From positions 1,382,501 through 1,446,500 of the forward strand of contig NZ_CP014674.1 of NCBI RefSeq assembly GCF_001787335.1: DNA of 64,000 nt, in the 5' to 3' direction. The DNA is from Kozakia baliensis (GTDB lineage: Bacteria > Pseudomonadota > Alphaproteobacteria > Acetobacterales > Acetobacteraceae). The notes below the pieces were generated by a model. That model made no database searches. It was not told the DNA's origin and was given only the letters and a program-made list of their open reading frames with translations. Numbering within the stretch: position 1 is the first letter of the stretch; the number at the start of each line of letters is the position of its first letter. The position numbers and the translations under genes are program-made. Shown in pieces: positions 9,828 through 19,154 of this stretch.

Positions 9828-9992
9828 AATATTTTGATTTTTAATTAAAAATTCTTTCATTTCAAAAGCGAATTACAAGCAAGTTTTTCAGGCATGTGGG
9901 TATTTTGTCATGGAACTTTTTTGAAAAAATTTTGAACCAGGGCTTTAAAAGCAGGTTCAGGGATAGGCGGCTGAATCTAAGAACAATCCCGA

Positions 9993-10006
9993 TTGATCGA
10001 CGTCAA
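9993..10006 (+). promoter_or_regulatory. FNR/CRP-family box upstream of ackA-xfp
   Basis: TTGATCGACGTCAA has the same half-sites as the box at 9814 (TTGAT and GTCAA, four-base spacer). Its centre is 63 bases upstream of the ackA start, placing a class II transcription start near 10041. Confidence 0.5.
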
Positions 10007-10062
10007 AGCATTGAGCTTCTTTAAAAGGCACAGTGCGATAACGACAGCATAGGAGACGATGA

Positions 10063-11268
10063 TTGGCACAAACGATTTTGACGTTGAACGCCGGGTCATC
10101 GAGCATAAAATTCGCGCTGTTCGATGCGGAAAAAAGAGAACCGCACCGCCTTCTTTCAGGGGAATTGGAGGGGATTGGAGAATGCCCGCATTTGCGTGTC
10201 AAAGACACGGAAGGCAAAGTTATTGCGGACGAAAATTGGGAGCATAACCAATCCCAAGATCCGCATGACGAACCGATGGCGGCTGTGATGCGCTGGCTGG
10301 CTTCGCATTACGGCAAAGGCACGGTGCAAGCGATCGGGCATCGTATCGTGCATGGTGGCCCCAAATTTCATCAACCGGTGAAGGTAACGCCCGAAATTTA
10401 TGATGAGCTTGCAGCGCTCACTCCTTTTGCGCCGCTCCATCAACCAAGTTGCGTCGGTCCCATCCGCGCGATTATGCGTCAGCGGCCGGATTTGCCGCAG
10501 ATCGCATGTTTCGATACGGCATTTCACTACACCATGCCGCCGATCGCCCATCGCATTGCCGTGCCCAATTCGTATGATCGCAAAGGCGTGCGACGTTACG
10601 GATTTCATGGTCTTTCCTATGAACATATCGCCCGCCGCCTCAAGCGTGAGCGCCCCGAGCTTGTGGGCGGGCGCGTTTTGGTAGCGCATGTCGGGAACGG
10701 GGCCAGCCTATGCGCACTGCGAGATGGTAAAAGCATCGCCACCACGATGGGATTCTCCGTTCTGGATGGCATGATGATGGGAACGCGGTGCGGCCATCTC
10801 GACCCAGGCGTTTTGCTTTACATGCTCAAGGAAGAACATCTTTCTCCTGATGAGGTGGAAAATCTTCTCTATCATCATGCCGGTTTGCTCGGCGTCTCTG
10901 GCGTTTCAAGCGACATGCGGGAATTGCGCCAGCAGAGCGATAAGCCGGATGTCGCGATGGCGCTTGAACTGTTCAGCTATCGTTTCGCGGAGCAAGCGGG
11001 TGCCATGGTGATGGCGCTGGGGGGATTGGATACGTTGATTTTCACCGCCGGGATTGGCGAACACGATGCCGCATTTCGGCAAGAATCCTGCAACCGTCTG
11101 GCATGGATGGGCATCGCGTTTGATGAAGCGGCCAACAAGGCGCATGCTCCCATCATCAGCAAGCCGGAGAGCCGCGTGACCGTTCTGGTCGTGCCGGCCG
11201 ATGAAGAAGCCTCCATTTTTCAACATGTTCAATCGGTTCTGACACAAGGAGATGAGAATGAGCGATAG
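10063..11268 (+). CDS. ackA: Acetate kinase
   Basis: Cytosolic enzyme converting acetyl phosphate and ADP to acetate and ATP, here acting on acetyl phosphate from the adjacent phosphoketolase. The 401 residues show the family signatures [17 protein letters not shown] at the N terminus and [12 protein letters not shown]-type [12 protein letters not shown] near 330, plus [11 protein letters not shown] and [15 protein letters not shown]. The start is TTG at 10063: AGGAGA is six bases upstream, and no in-frame ATG gives a complete N terminus. The 3' end overlaps the xfp start region, so the two are translationally coupled. The FNR-type box at 9993 suggests redox control. Confidence 0.95.
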   Translation: MAQTILTLNAGSSSIKFALFDAEKREPHRLLSGELEGIGECPHLRVKDTEGKVIADENWEHNQSQDPHDEPMAAVMRWLASHYGKGTVQAIGHRIVHGGPKFHQPVKVTPEIYDELAALTPFAPLHQPSCVGPIRAIMRQRPDLPQIACFDTAFHYTMPPIAHRIAVPNSYDRKGVRRYGFHGLSYEHIARRLKRERPELVGGRVLVAHVGNGASLCALRDGKSIATTMGFSVLDGMMMGTRCGHLDPGVLLYMLKEEHLSPDEVENLLYHHAGLLGVSGVSSDMRELRQQSDKPDVAMALELFSYRFAEQAGAMVMALGGLDTLIFTAGIGEHDAAFRQESCNRLAWMGIAFDEAANKAHAPIISKPESRVTVLVVPADEEASIFQHVQSVLTQGDENER

Positions 11269-13624
11269 CCACAGCACCCCACTTTCCGCTTCCGAGATTT
11301 CTCTTTTCGACAAATGGTGGCATGCCGCCAATTATCTTTCCGTGGCGCAGATATATCTGCTCGATAATCCCTTGCTGCGCGAACCGCTAAAGTTGGAGCA
11401 CACGAAGCCGCGTCTACTCGGCCATTGGGGCACAACACCCGGCCTGAACTTCATCTATCTGCATTTGAACCGCATCATCCGCGAACAAAATCCGAATGTT
11501 CTTTTTATCGCGGGGCCCGGTCATGGTGCGCCGGGGGTGGTGGCCAGCACCTATTTGGAAGGCACATATAGCGAGTATTTCCCCGAAGTCTCCCAAGATT
11601 TCCAGGGTCTGAAAAAACTCGTGAAGCAATTCTCGTTCCCCGGCGGTATCCCTAGCCATGCTGCGGCGACCACGCCGGGCTCAATCCATGAAGGCGGTGA
11701 ACTGGGATATTCCCTGTCTCATGCCTTTGGCGCTGTTTTCGATAATCCAGACTTGATCACGGCCTGCGTGGTAGGCGATGGCGAGGCGGAAACCGGACCG
11801 CTGGCAACCTCTTGGCACGGCAACAAATTCCTCGACCCGAAAACGGATGGCGCGGTACTGCCTATCCTGCATCTCAACGGTTACAAAATCGCCAATCCAA
11901 CGATATTGGCGCGTATCTCACCGGAAGAACTGACGGCGCTGCTCAAAGGATACGGCTACGATCCAATTCTTGTCGAAGGGCACGAGCCGGATCTGATGCA
12001 TCAGAAAATGGCCGTGGCGATGGACACGGCTTTCGCGCGCATCAAAGATATTCAGCACAAGGCACGCTCGGAGAACACCAGCGAGCGCCCGATTTGGCCG
12101 ATGATCATTTTGCGTAGCCCCAAAGGGTGGACCGGGCCGAAAACGGTGGATGGATTACGCACCGAGGGATACTGGCGGTCCCATCAAGTGCCGTTCAGCG
12201 ATCTAACCAAACCCGGCCATCTTGAACTGCTTTCGGAATGGTTGCTGAGCTACAAACCGGAAGAATTGTTCGACGAAAACGGCACGCTTAAAAAAGAAAT
12301 CGCCGCTTTAGCCCCCAAGGGTGACAAGCGTATGAGCGCGAATCCGCATAGCAATGGCGGCGCGCTCAAACGCGATTTGATCCTTCCGGATATCTCGGAA
12401 TACGCCTTCGACGTGAAAAATCCTGGCGAGGAGCATGGTGAAAGCACGCGCATCCTGGGAACATTTCTGCGCGATGTGATGAAAGCTAACCTCGCAGGCC
12501 GTAATTTCCGTGTTCTGGCGCCGGACGAGAACAACTCCAACCGTCTCAACGCCGTGCTGGACGCGACCAACCGAGCCTGGGACGCCATCACCTACGATTA
12601 TGACGATCACCTCGCGCCGGATGGGCACGTCATGGAAATCTTGAGCGAGCATACCTGTCAGGGTTGGCTGGAAGGTTATCTTCTCACCGGACGGCATGGT
12701 TTTTTCTCATGCTACGAAGCCTTCATCCATATTGTGGATTCGATGGTCAACCAGCACGCCAAATGGTTGAAAACCTCCAAGGAAGTGCCGTGGCGCCGCC
12801 CGATCGCATCTTTGAACTATTTGCTGACATCCCATGTCTGGCGGCAGGATCATAACGGCTTTAGCCACCAAGACCCTGGCTTTATCGACCATGTGGTCAA
12901 CAAGAAGGCCGATATCGCGCGCGTCTATCTCCCGCCAGATGCCAACACGTTGCTTTGCGTCGCCGATCACTGTTTGCGCAGCTGGGACCGGATCAACGTG
13001 ATCGTGGCTGGCAAGCAGCCGGAGCCACAATGGCTGGATATGGATACCGCGATTGCGCATTGCGAGCAGGGGATCGGCATTTGGGAATGGGCCAGCAACG
13101 ACAAGGACGGCGAGCCGGATGTCGTCATGGCTTGCGCAGGCGATGTCCCCACAATCGAGACGCTGGCCGCTGTCAAGTTACTGCGCCAGCACGTGCCAGA
13201 ATTGAAAATCCGCGTCATTAACGTGGTCGATCTGCTGACGCTAGAGTCCAAGCAACAACATCCGCATGGACTGGAAGACGCGGTTTTCGACAGCTTGTTC
13301 ACGCTCGACAAGCCGGTCATCTTCGCATTCCACGGCTATCCACAGCTTATTCATAAGCTGATCTATAAGCGTAAAAACTGCAGCAATTTCCACGTCCATG
13401 GCTTCCGAGAGGAAGGCACGACCACGACGCCGTTCGACATGGCCGTGCGCAATAATCTCGACCGCTTCCATCAGGTTTTGAATGTCATCAAACACGTGCC
13501 GAGCCTCGCGGTACGGGCGGCCTATGCCACGCAGGCAATCAACGACAAATTGATCGAACATAAGCGCTATGTGGCGCAATATGGTCAGGATCTGCCGGAA
13601 ATCCTCAACTGGACTTGGTCATAA
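11258..13624 (+). CDS. xfp: Xylulose 5-phosphate/fructose 6-phosphate phosphoketolase
   Basis: A thiamine diphosphate enzyme that splits xylulose 5-phosphate (and often fructose 6-phosphate) with phosphate to acetyl phosphate and glyceraldehyde 3-phosphate (or erythrose 4-phosphate). The 788 residues match full-length family members: [43 protein letters not shown] for Th[20 protein letters not shown], and [21 protein letters not shown] 11258 is preferred over ATG 11252 because AAGGAG (11246-11251) is then six bases away. It overlaps ackA by 11 bases. Phosphoketolase plus acetate kinase is an ATP-yielding bypass typical of acetic acid bacteria. Confidence 0.97.
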   Translation: MSDSHSTPLSASEISLFDKWWHAANYLSVAQIYLLDNPLLREPLKLEHTKPRLLGHWGTTPGLNFIYLHLNRIIREQNPNVLFIAGPGHGAPGVVASTYLEGTYSEYFPEVSQDFQGLKKLVKQFSFPGGIPSHAAATTPGSIHEGGELGYSLSHAFGAVFDNPDLITACVVGDGEAETGPLATSWHGNKFLDPKTDGAVLPILHLNGYKIANPTILARISPEELTALLKGYGYDPILVEGHEPDLMHQKMAVAMDTAFARIKDIQHKARSENTSERPIWPMIILRSPKGWTGPKTVDGLRTEGYWRSHQVPFSDLTKPGHLELLSEWLLSYKPEELFDENGTLKKEIAALAPKGDKRMSANPHSNGGALKRDLILPDISEYAFDVKNPGEEHGESTRILGTFLRDVMKANLAGRNFRVLAPDENNSNRLNAVLDATNRAWDAITYDYDDHLAPDGHVMEILSEHTCQGWLEGYLLTGRHGFFSCYEAFIHIVDSMVNQHAKWLKTSKEVPWRRPIASLNYLLTSHVWRQDHNGFSHQDPGFIDHVVNKKADIARVYLPPDANTLLCVADHCLRSWDRINVIVAGKQPEPQWLDMDTAIAHCEQGIGIWEWASNDKDGEPDVVMACAGDVPTIETLAAVKLLRQHVPELKIRVINVVDLLTLESKQQHPHGLEDAVFDSLFTLDKPVIFAFHGYPQLIHKLIYKRKNCSNFHVHGFREEGTTTTPFDMAVRNNLDRFHQVLNVIKHVPSLAVRAAYATQAINDKLIEHKRYVAQYGQDLPEILNWTWS

Positions 13625-13636
13625 GGACATTGCGTC

Positions 13637-14443
13637 ATGGGTAAGGATATTCGCCTCGTATTGGCCGACGTCGATGGCACGCTCGTCACTAAGGAGAAAC
13701 TCCTGACCGAAAGAGCAATTGCCGCCGTTCATAAACTTCATGAACGCGGCATTCTCTTCGCCATTACGAGCGGGCGTCCTCCCAAAGGCATGGCGATGGT
13801 GGCCGAACCGCTCAAGATCGACCAGCCTATCGCCGGGTTCAATGGCGGCGTCATGGTCAAGCCGGACTGGACGGTTATCGAGACTAAGACACTTACGCCG
13901 GAACAGGCGCACACGGTGATCGGCATTATTCGCGATCACAAGGCCGATCCGTGGGTTTATACCGGCGAGGACTGGATCGTTGGAAATGTGGACGCGCCGC
14001 ATGTGGCGCGCGAGCAATGGACGGTGAAGTTTCCACCCAAAGTCGGCGATATCGCGGCGGATTTGAGCAATGTCGTCAAGATTACAGGAGTGAGCGACGA
14101 TCGCGATTTGATGAAGCGTTTGGAGCATGATTTGCAACAGGCGATGGGCAAGGAAGCCTCCGCGGCCTGCTCGCAACCTTATTATGTGGACGTCACCAAT
14201 AAAAACGCCAACAAAGGTGCGGTGGTCGAAACATTGGAGCGCTTAGTCGGCGTGCCCGCATCGCAGATGATGACCATGGGCGACCAACCCAATGACATCA
14301 ATATGTTCGTCAAAAGTGGCTTCTCGATTGCGATGGGGCAAGCCAACGACGAAGTGAAGGGGGCCGCGACCTACGTTACCGCCTCTAGCGAGGAAGAAGG
14401 TTTTGCCAAAGGAATCGACAAATACGTCCTTGGGGAGGAATGA
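13637..14443 (+). CDS. HAD-superfamily phosphatase, Cof/YidA type
   Basis: A 268-residue cytosolic phosphatase of the IIB HAD group, expected to act on sugar phosphates or similar small phosphomonoesters. Motif I is LADVDGTLVTKEK, motif II is FAITSGRPP, the conserved Lys lies in NKGAVVETL, and motif IV is MGDQPNDINMF, a slight variant of the usual GDxxNDxxM. It starts 12 bases after xfp and probably shares its transcript, which may mean it trims an overflow sugar phosphate; that is inference. The substrate cannot be read from sequence. Confidence 0.9.
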   Translation: MGKDIRLVLADVDGTLVTKEKLLTERAIAAVHKLHERGILFAITSGRPPKGMAMVAEPLKIDQPIAGFNGGVMVKPDWTVIETKTLTPEQAHTVIGIIRDHKADPWVYTGEDWIVGNVDAPHVAREQWTVKFPPKVGDIAADLSNVVKITGVSDDRDLMKRLEHDLQQAMGKEASAACSQPYYVDVTNKNANKGAVVETLERLVGVPASQMMTMGDQPNDINMFVKSGFSIAMGQANDEVKGAATYVTASSEEEGFAKGIDKYVLGEE

Positions 14444-14470
14444 TTTTTCCTTCTGAACTTGGCATAGTGC

Positions 14471-15379
14471 ATGACCATGAGCACTGAACTAGCCGCCACT
14501 GAAGGCGTCGACCCTCGTTATACCGATCTGGATATCTGGCCCACAGCTTCAATTCTGGATGCTTTGGGCGAAGCGCAGATGGCGGCCACGGCCGTTGTGC
14601 GTACCGCTGTGCCTGAAATAGAGCGCGTTGTGGAAGCCGCCGTGCCGAAGCTTCTTTCCGGCGGGCGGCTTTTCTATGTTGGAGCGGGCACATCGGGCCG
14701 GATCGGCTTACAGGATGGCGTGGAACTCGTGCCGACATTCGGTTGGCCGCCGGAGCGATTGGTGTTGCTGCTGGCGGGTGGCACGGGGGCCGTCTTTCAA
14801 GCCGCCGAAGGCGCGGAGGATGATGAAGATCAAGCGCGCACGGATATCCTCGCGCATGCTCCGGGTCCGAACGATGTCGTGCTGGGAATTGCCGCCAGCG
14901 GCGCGACGCCGTACGCCTGCGCCGCTATCAGCGTGGCACGCGAAAAAGGCAGCCTGACGGTTGGAATCAGTTGCAACGCGCAAGGGCGTTTGTTGCGGGT
15001 CTCCGAATTGGCGATCCGATTGATAACAGGGCCAGAGGTTGTTTCCGGCTCTACCCGCTTGAAAGCGGGCACGGCGCAAAAAGCCGCGCTTAATCTGCTT
15101 TCCACTACGTTGATGGCGCGCCTAGGGCATGTCTATCGTGGGTTGATGGTCGATATGCGCGTAACGAATGCCAAGTTGCAGCGCCGCGCCGTGCGTATGG
15201 TGCAGCAGCTTGCCGGAGGATCGGAAGAAGAGATCGTCGCGGCACTGCAAGAAACAGGCGGTAATGTGAAGCGTGCCGTTCTCCTTCGTCATGGACTAAG
15301 CCTGGCGGAAGCGGAGACGCGTCTGGACATGGCGGATGGAAGCTTGCGCACGGTGTTGGCTGATCTGCATCAATGTTGA
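14471..15379 (+). CDS. murQ: N-acetylmuramic acid 6-phosphate etherase
   Basis: Cytosolic enzyme that cleaves the lactyl ether of MurNAc 6-phosphate to GlcNAc 6-phosphate and D-lactate in peptidoglycan recycling. The SIS-fold signature GAGTSGRIGLQDGVELVPTF holds the catalytic Glu, and AAEGAEDDEDQ holds the second acidic residue. The C-terminal domain contains GSTRLKAGTAQKAALNLLST and MVDMRVTNAKLQRRAVRMV. 302 residues is a normal length. It overlaps anmK by seven bases, the partner that makes its substrate, so the call is secure. A second in-frame ATG at 14477 is an alternative start. Confidence 0.96.
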   Translation: MTMSTELAATEGVDPRYTDLDIWPTASILDALGEAQMAATAVVRTAVPEIERVVEAAVPKLLSGGRLFYVGAGTSGRIGLQDGVELVPTFGWPPERLVLLLAGGTGAVFQAAEGAEDDEDQARTDILAHAPGPNDVVLGIAASGATPYACAAISVAREKGSLTVGISCNAQGRLLRVSELAIRLITGPEVVSGSTRLKAGTAQKAALNLLSTTLMARLGHVYRGLMVDMRVTNAKLQRRAVRMVQQLAGGSEEEIVAALQETGGNVKRAVLLRHGLSLAEAETRLDMADGSLRTVLADLHQC

Positions 15380-16494
15380 ACATTATCGGTCTTATGAGCG
15401 GCACATCCCTCGATGGCGTGGATGCGGCGCTGATCGAGACGGATGGAGAAAGGATCGGTCGGCGTGGCCCGGTTTTAACGGTGCCATATTCCGAGGATTT
15501 ACGGGCACGTCTGCGCAAATTGCTAGATCTCGCCCCGAGCCTTCATGCCGATGACACCATGCTGCGCCAAGCGGAGCACGACTTGACCATTCGTCATGTC
15601 GAAGCGGTTCAGCAACTCTGCCAAAAAGCCGAAATTCAGCCGGATTTGATCGGCTTTCATGGGCAGACCATCCTTCATGCACCGCATGAGCGCCGAACAT
15701 GGCAAATCGGCGATGCCGCACTCTTGTCTCGCAAAACCGGATTGCCGGTGGTGCATGATTTTCGTAGCGCGGATGTGGCGGCAGGCGGGCAAGGAGCACC
15801 ATTGGTGCCGCTTTATCATGCAGCATTATTGAAAAACGAACTCAAACCCGTTGCGATTCTGAATATCGGCGGCGTTGCGAACATCACGCTGCTTGGTGAG
15901 AATGAAGCCGTCTATGCTTGCGATACCGGTCCCGGCAATGCGCTGCTGGATGACTGGGCCATGCGCCATACCGGACGACCTTACGATGAAAACGGAAAGT
16001 TGGCGCGAAAGGGCCGCGTGGAGGGTGCAATTCTTGAAAGTTTGCTCGCCGATCCGTTTTTTACGCTTCCGCCACCGAAATCACTGGATCGATTGACGTT
16101 TCATCGTGCCATGCGAGCGGTGGAGCATTTATCGCCCGAGGATGGGGCAGCGACATTGGCGGCTTTTACCATTGAGGCCATAGTACGCACGCCGATGCCT
16201 GAAAAGCCGCGTGCATGGTTCGTCGGCGGTGGCGGTCGAAGAAATCCGGTTCTCATGGAAGGCTTGGCAGCGCGACTTGCTGCGCCGGTATCAGCCGTTG
16301 AGGCTCTGGAATGGGATGGCGATGGGCTGGAGGCGGAATGTTTCGGCTTCCTCGCAGCGCGTTGCTTGCGCGGCTTGGCGATTTCTCAACCCTTTATCAC
16401 CGGAGTGCCGGAGGCGATGAGCGGCGGCAGACTGACCTGCTCCGATCTAACGCCCCCTCCATGGATGAGATACGGTATTACACAACCAACGTAA
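15373..16494 (+). CDS. anmK: Anhydro-N-acetylmuramic acid kinase
   Basis: Cytosolic kinase that hydrolyses and phosphorylates 1,6-anhydro-MurNAc to MurNAc 6-phosphate, the step before MurQ. The 373 residues carry GLMSGTSLDGVDAALIETDG at the N terminus, GFHGQTILHAP, LNIGGVANITLL, CDTGPGNALLDDW and the C-terminal GGGGRRNPVLMEGL. The start overlaps murQ by seven bases. The gene ends converging on the fluoride-channel fusion, overlapping it by 17 bases. Confidence 0.96.
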   Translation: MLNIIGLMSGTSLDGVDAALIETDGERIGRRGPVLTVPYSEDLRARLRKLLDLAPSLHADDTMLRQAEHDLTIRHVEAVQQLCQKAEIQPDLIGFHGQTILHAPHERRTWQIGDAALLSRKTGLPVVHDFRSADVAAGGQGAPLVPLYHAALLKNELKPVAILNIGGVANITLLGENEAVYACDTGPGNALLDDWAMRHTGRPYDENGKLARKGRVEGAILESLLADPFFTLPPPKSLDRLTFHRAMRAVEHLSPEDGAATLAAFTIEAIVRTPMPEKPRAWFVGGGGRRNPVLMEGLAARLAAPVSAVEALEWDGDGLEAECFGFLAARCLRGLAISQPFITGVPEAMSGGRLTCSDLTPPPWMRYGITQPT

Positions 16495-17671
16495 TACGGG
16501 GCTGAATCAGCACTGGGATGGGAGCATCTGCCAAGGTATCGGATAGATGCTTATCGAAACGCTGGATTTGAGATGGTAAGGTCAGAACGAGAAGATCGGC
16601 TTGTTTCTGCACGGCGATGTGCAAAAGCTGAGCAGCGGCATCTTCCTGGACGTTATCGAAAGGTTCGACGATTTGCGGCATGCGAACATCGCCGAGCGGT
16701 AACGGCCCCAAATGAATAGCAAAAACCTGATCCGGTTCCGCGAGCCATGGCGTGGATTGAATCAGGAGTGCATGAAGCCGCTCCTCGTTTTCCGCCGCCA
16801 AAGCAGCGCGGCAGCCGATCGGCCCATGATAATGCTCGGGCAGCAGCAAAATCGGGCAATGAGCGCGATGAAGCGCGGCGCGTAAACGCCCACGCGCCGC
16901 CGGTTGCGTAAGATCCGCATGCTCGAACGTCATGAGCTTTGCGTTGCGGGAATATTCCAGCACGGAGGCAAGGCCATCGCCTCGCACATCGATCCAGCGC
17001 TTTCTGGACGTGCCGTTTTTTTGAGAAACCCAGGCATTGAGTTCTTGTGAGATTTCTCCGTGCCATTGGCTGCGTTGGGCGATCAAAGCGGCCCGCCGTG
17101 CGGGAGACAATACCGTATCGAATGGCTCGACATCTCCCAACTCAGGACCGTCGATTGCCAGAAGGGTAACATCGTCATTGTGGTGCTGAGCCAAGCTGCG
17201 CACCGTTTCAAGAGTGCCGGGAGTTTGCGCTGGATCATGCAACGCAACGACGATGTGCGGAGCATTGTTATTGCTGGCAAGGCGTGAACCGCGTGTCGCC
17301 GTAGCGGCAGCATATCCGGCAAAAGTGCTGAGAAGGCAAAGCATGACGGAGAGCGCGACGTTTATAAAAGCGGCAACACCGCGCCCGTCACGCAACAAAT
17401 CCACCGTCTGCTGGCTGAAGGAAGAAAAAGTGGTGAAGCCGCCACAAATCCCGACCAGAATAAACGCGCGAATTTCAGGCGAGGCGGCGAAACGACCGTC
17501 GGATGCCGTCAGCATACCGACATAACCGATCACGAAGGAGCCGACGATATTGATGATGATCGTGGGCCAGGGAAGAGCGCTCCCGGTAATGGCGGGAAGG
17601 GAACTCGAGAGCCACGCGCGCAATATGCTCCCACAAGCTCCGCCAATCGCGATAAGAAGATATGTCGGCAA
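16478..17671 (-). CDS. crcB: Fluoride channel (CrcB/Fluc) fused to a C-terminal UspA-like region
   Basis: 397 residues, about three times the length of an ordinary Fluc subunit. Residues 1-125 are a complete four-helix CrcB domain: GGACGSILRAW, TIIINIVGSFVIGY (with the pore Asn) and GICGGFTTFSSFS (the phenylalanine/threonine track). It exports fluoride across the inner membrane as a dual-topology dimer. From about residue 138 a soluble region begins with PHIVVALHDPAQ and contains RAHCPILLLPEHYHG near 285 and QKQADLLVLTLPSQ...PIPVLIQPRI at the end, which resemble two UspA-type alpha/beta halves. The reading frame is continuous with no sign of a frameshift. I saw no fluoride riboswitch upstream. 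Nucleotide binding and regulation by the extra region are inference. Confidence 0.85.
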   Translation of the reverse strand: MPTYLLIAIGGACGSILRAWLSSSLPAITGSALPWPTIIINIVGSFVIGYVGMLTASDGRFAASPEIRAFILVGICGGFTTFSSFSQQTVDLLRDGRGVAAFINVALSVMLCLLSTFAGYAAATATRGSRLASNNNAPHIVVALHDPAQTPGTLETVRSLAQHHNDDVTLLAIDGPELGDVEPFDTVLSPARRAALIAQRSQWHGEISQELNAWVSQKNGTSRKRWIDVRGDGLASVLEYSRNAKLMTFEHADLTQPAARGRLRAALHRAHCPILLLPEHYHGPIGCRAALAAENEERLHALLIQSTPWLAEPDQVFAIHLGPLPLGDVRMPQIVEPFDNVQEDAAAQLLHIAVQKQADLLVLTLPSQIQRFDKHLSDTLADAPIPVLIQPRITLVV

Positions 17672-17725
17672 AAGAGACCCCTTGTGTCACAGTTCAGATG
17701 TTCAAATACGAAGCGAGTGAAAACA

Positions 17726-18361
17726 ATGATCGATCTTTATTATTGGCCCACTCCTAATGGCCATAAAATCACATTATTCCTCGAAGAAGCCGGAGTGCCA
17801 TATCGTATCGTGCCGGTTGATATCGGCAAGGGCGATCAATTCAAGCCGGATTTTCTTAAAATCTCGCCCAATAATAAAATGCCGGCGATTGTGGACTATG
17901 CGCCCGCCGATGGTGGAGAGGCGTTGAGCGTTTTCGAATCAGGCGAAATCCTGCTCTATCTGGCCGAAAAAACCGGGCTTTTTCTGCCGAAGGATTTACG
18001 CGGTCGCAAAACGGCTTTGGAATGGCTGTTCTGGCAGGTCGGTGGCCTTGGTCCGATGGCAGGGCAGAACCATCATTTCGCGTCGTACGCGCCAGAAAAA
18101 ATTCCTTATGCGATCGAGCGTTACCGCAATGAGACGCATCGGCTTTATGGCGTGATGGAAAAGCGGCTGAGCGAAAGCGCCTTTCTAGGCGGGCCGGAAT
18201 ACGGAATCGCGGATATGGCGTCGTATCCTTGGACACGAACCTGGGAGCAGCAAGGCATCGACCTCACCGAATTTCCCGGTGTCGCGCGTTGGCGCGAGGC
18301 CATTGAAGCGCGGCCCGCAACCGGGCGCGCGCTCGCAAAGGCGGATGAGGTGAAGCGCTAA
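17726..18361 (+). CDS. Glutathione S-transferase family protein (Ure2/YfcG-like)
   Basis: A 211-residue cytosolic thioredoxin-fold transferase or disulfide reductase. The N-terminal domain MIDLYYWPTPNGHKITLFLEE ends in NNKMPAIVDYAP with the cis-proline and ESGEILLYLAEKTG for glutathione gamma-Glu binding. The C-terminal helical domain includes FWQVGGLGPMAGQNHHF and GIADMASYPW, features of the YfcG/Ure2 group. Start at ATG 17726; the open frame runs 14 codons further upstream without family similarity. It diverges from the crcB fusion and converges on the dehydrogenase, whose stop lies one base away. Confidence 0.9.
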   Translation: MIDLYYWPTPNGHKITLFLEEAGVPYRIVPVDIGKGDQFKPDFLKISPNNKMPAIVDYAPADGGEALSVFESGEILLYLAEKTGLFLPKDLRGRKTALEWLFWQVGGLGPMAGQNHHFASYAPEKIPYAIERYRNETHRLYGVMEKRLSESAFLGGPEYGIADMASYPWTRTWEQQGIDLTEFPGVARWREAIEARPATGRALAKADEVKR

Positions 18362-18362
18362 T

Positions 18363-19136
18363 TTACCAGACGGTAAAGCCCGCATCCACATTGACGATGG
18401 CGCCGGTCATAAGGCTGGCGGCATCGGAGGCAAGGAAGTGCACGACGGAGGCCACTTCGTCAGGCTGGCCGACGCGCCCCATCGGGGTTCCGGCGATCCA
18501 GGCATCGTAAAGTTCCGGTTTTTCCATACCGAAGCGGGTGAGAGTCGTTTCGATATAAGTCGGAGCAACGGCATTGGCGCGAATGCCTTGCGTGGCCCAT
18601 TCTGCCGCGAGAGAACGGATATATTGGTGAACGCCCGCTTTGGAGGCGTTATAGGCAGCTTGCTGTTGCGGGCGGTTGACGATCAAGCCGGACATGGAGC
18701 CGATGGCCACGATCGCCCCGCGTTGTTGTTTGAGCATCACACGGCCAACGGCCTGGCAAGAGCGGAACATGCCGTTCAGATTGACGTCGATCTGCTTAAG
18801 CCACTGCTTCTCCGTCATGTCCTCGGCTTTAACCTCCGAGATACAAAGACCCGCGCTCGCAACGAGAATATCGATCTTACCTTCCTTGTTCGCCACGCTG
18901 TAAATGGCTTGATCGACACTTTCCGTCGACGTGACGTCTATGGCGATATTACCGGCATCATGGCCGATACCGCGCAATTCCTCCGCCGCCGATGCGGCGA
19001 GATCACCATCCAAATCGGCAAGAATGACGCGCGCGCCCGCTTCCGCTAGAGCCGTGGCGCAACAAAGGCCGATATTTTGCGCGCCACCAGTGATGATGGC
19101 GACGCGACCATCGAGGCGAAGTTTTTCCATATACAT
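18363..19136 (-). CDS. Short-chain polyol dehydrogenase (SDR family)
   Basis: A 257-residue NAD(P)-dependent oxidoreductase, last gene of the polyol uptake operon. The cofactor motif TGGAQNIG is at residues 16-23, DLDG fits NAD preference, the active-site Ser is in AIGSMSG, the YxxxK motif is YNASK, and the family ending DGxxxxW-like NVDAGFTVW is present. It most resembles D-arabitol/xylitol/sorbitol-type dehydrogenases. In context with an FGGY kinase of the D-ribulokinase kind, oxidation of D-arabitol or ribitol to D-ribulose is the best guess, but this is inference. Upstream AAGGAAA precedes the ATG. Confidence 0.85.
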   Translation of the reverse strand: MYMEKLRLDGRVAIITGGAQNIGLCCATALAEAGARVILADLDGDLAASAAEELRGIGHDAGNIAIDVTSTESVDQAIYSVANKEGKIDILVASAGLCISEVKAEDMTEKQWLKQIDVNLNGMFRSCQAVGRVMLKQQRGAIVAIGSMSGLIVNRPQQQAAYNASKAGVHQYIRSLAAEWATQGIRANAVAPTYIETTLTRFGMEKPELYDAWIAGTPMGRVGQPDEVASVVHFLASDAASLMTGAIVNVDAGFTVW

Positions 19137-19154
19137 TGGAATATTTCCTTAAAG

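Larger units (their letters stand above)
9740..10062. other. Divergent intergenic region between the porin-pdc and ackA-xfp units
   Basis: 323 bases without a credible gene, AT-rich in the centre. It contains two FNR/CRP-type boxes annotated separately, one facing each unit, and should hold both promoters. I saw no tRNA or riboswitch-like fold. Confidence 0.8.

Noticed and set aside
17672-17725. Possible fluoride riboswitch upstream of the crcB fusion
   Set aside because: The spacer to the divergent transferase gene is only about 54 bases and lacks the conserved pseudoknot sequence of that riboswitch.
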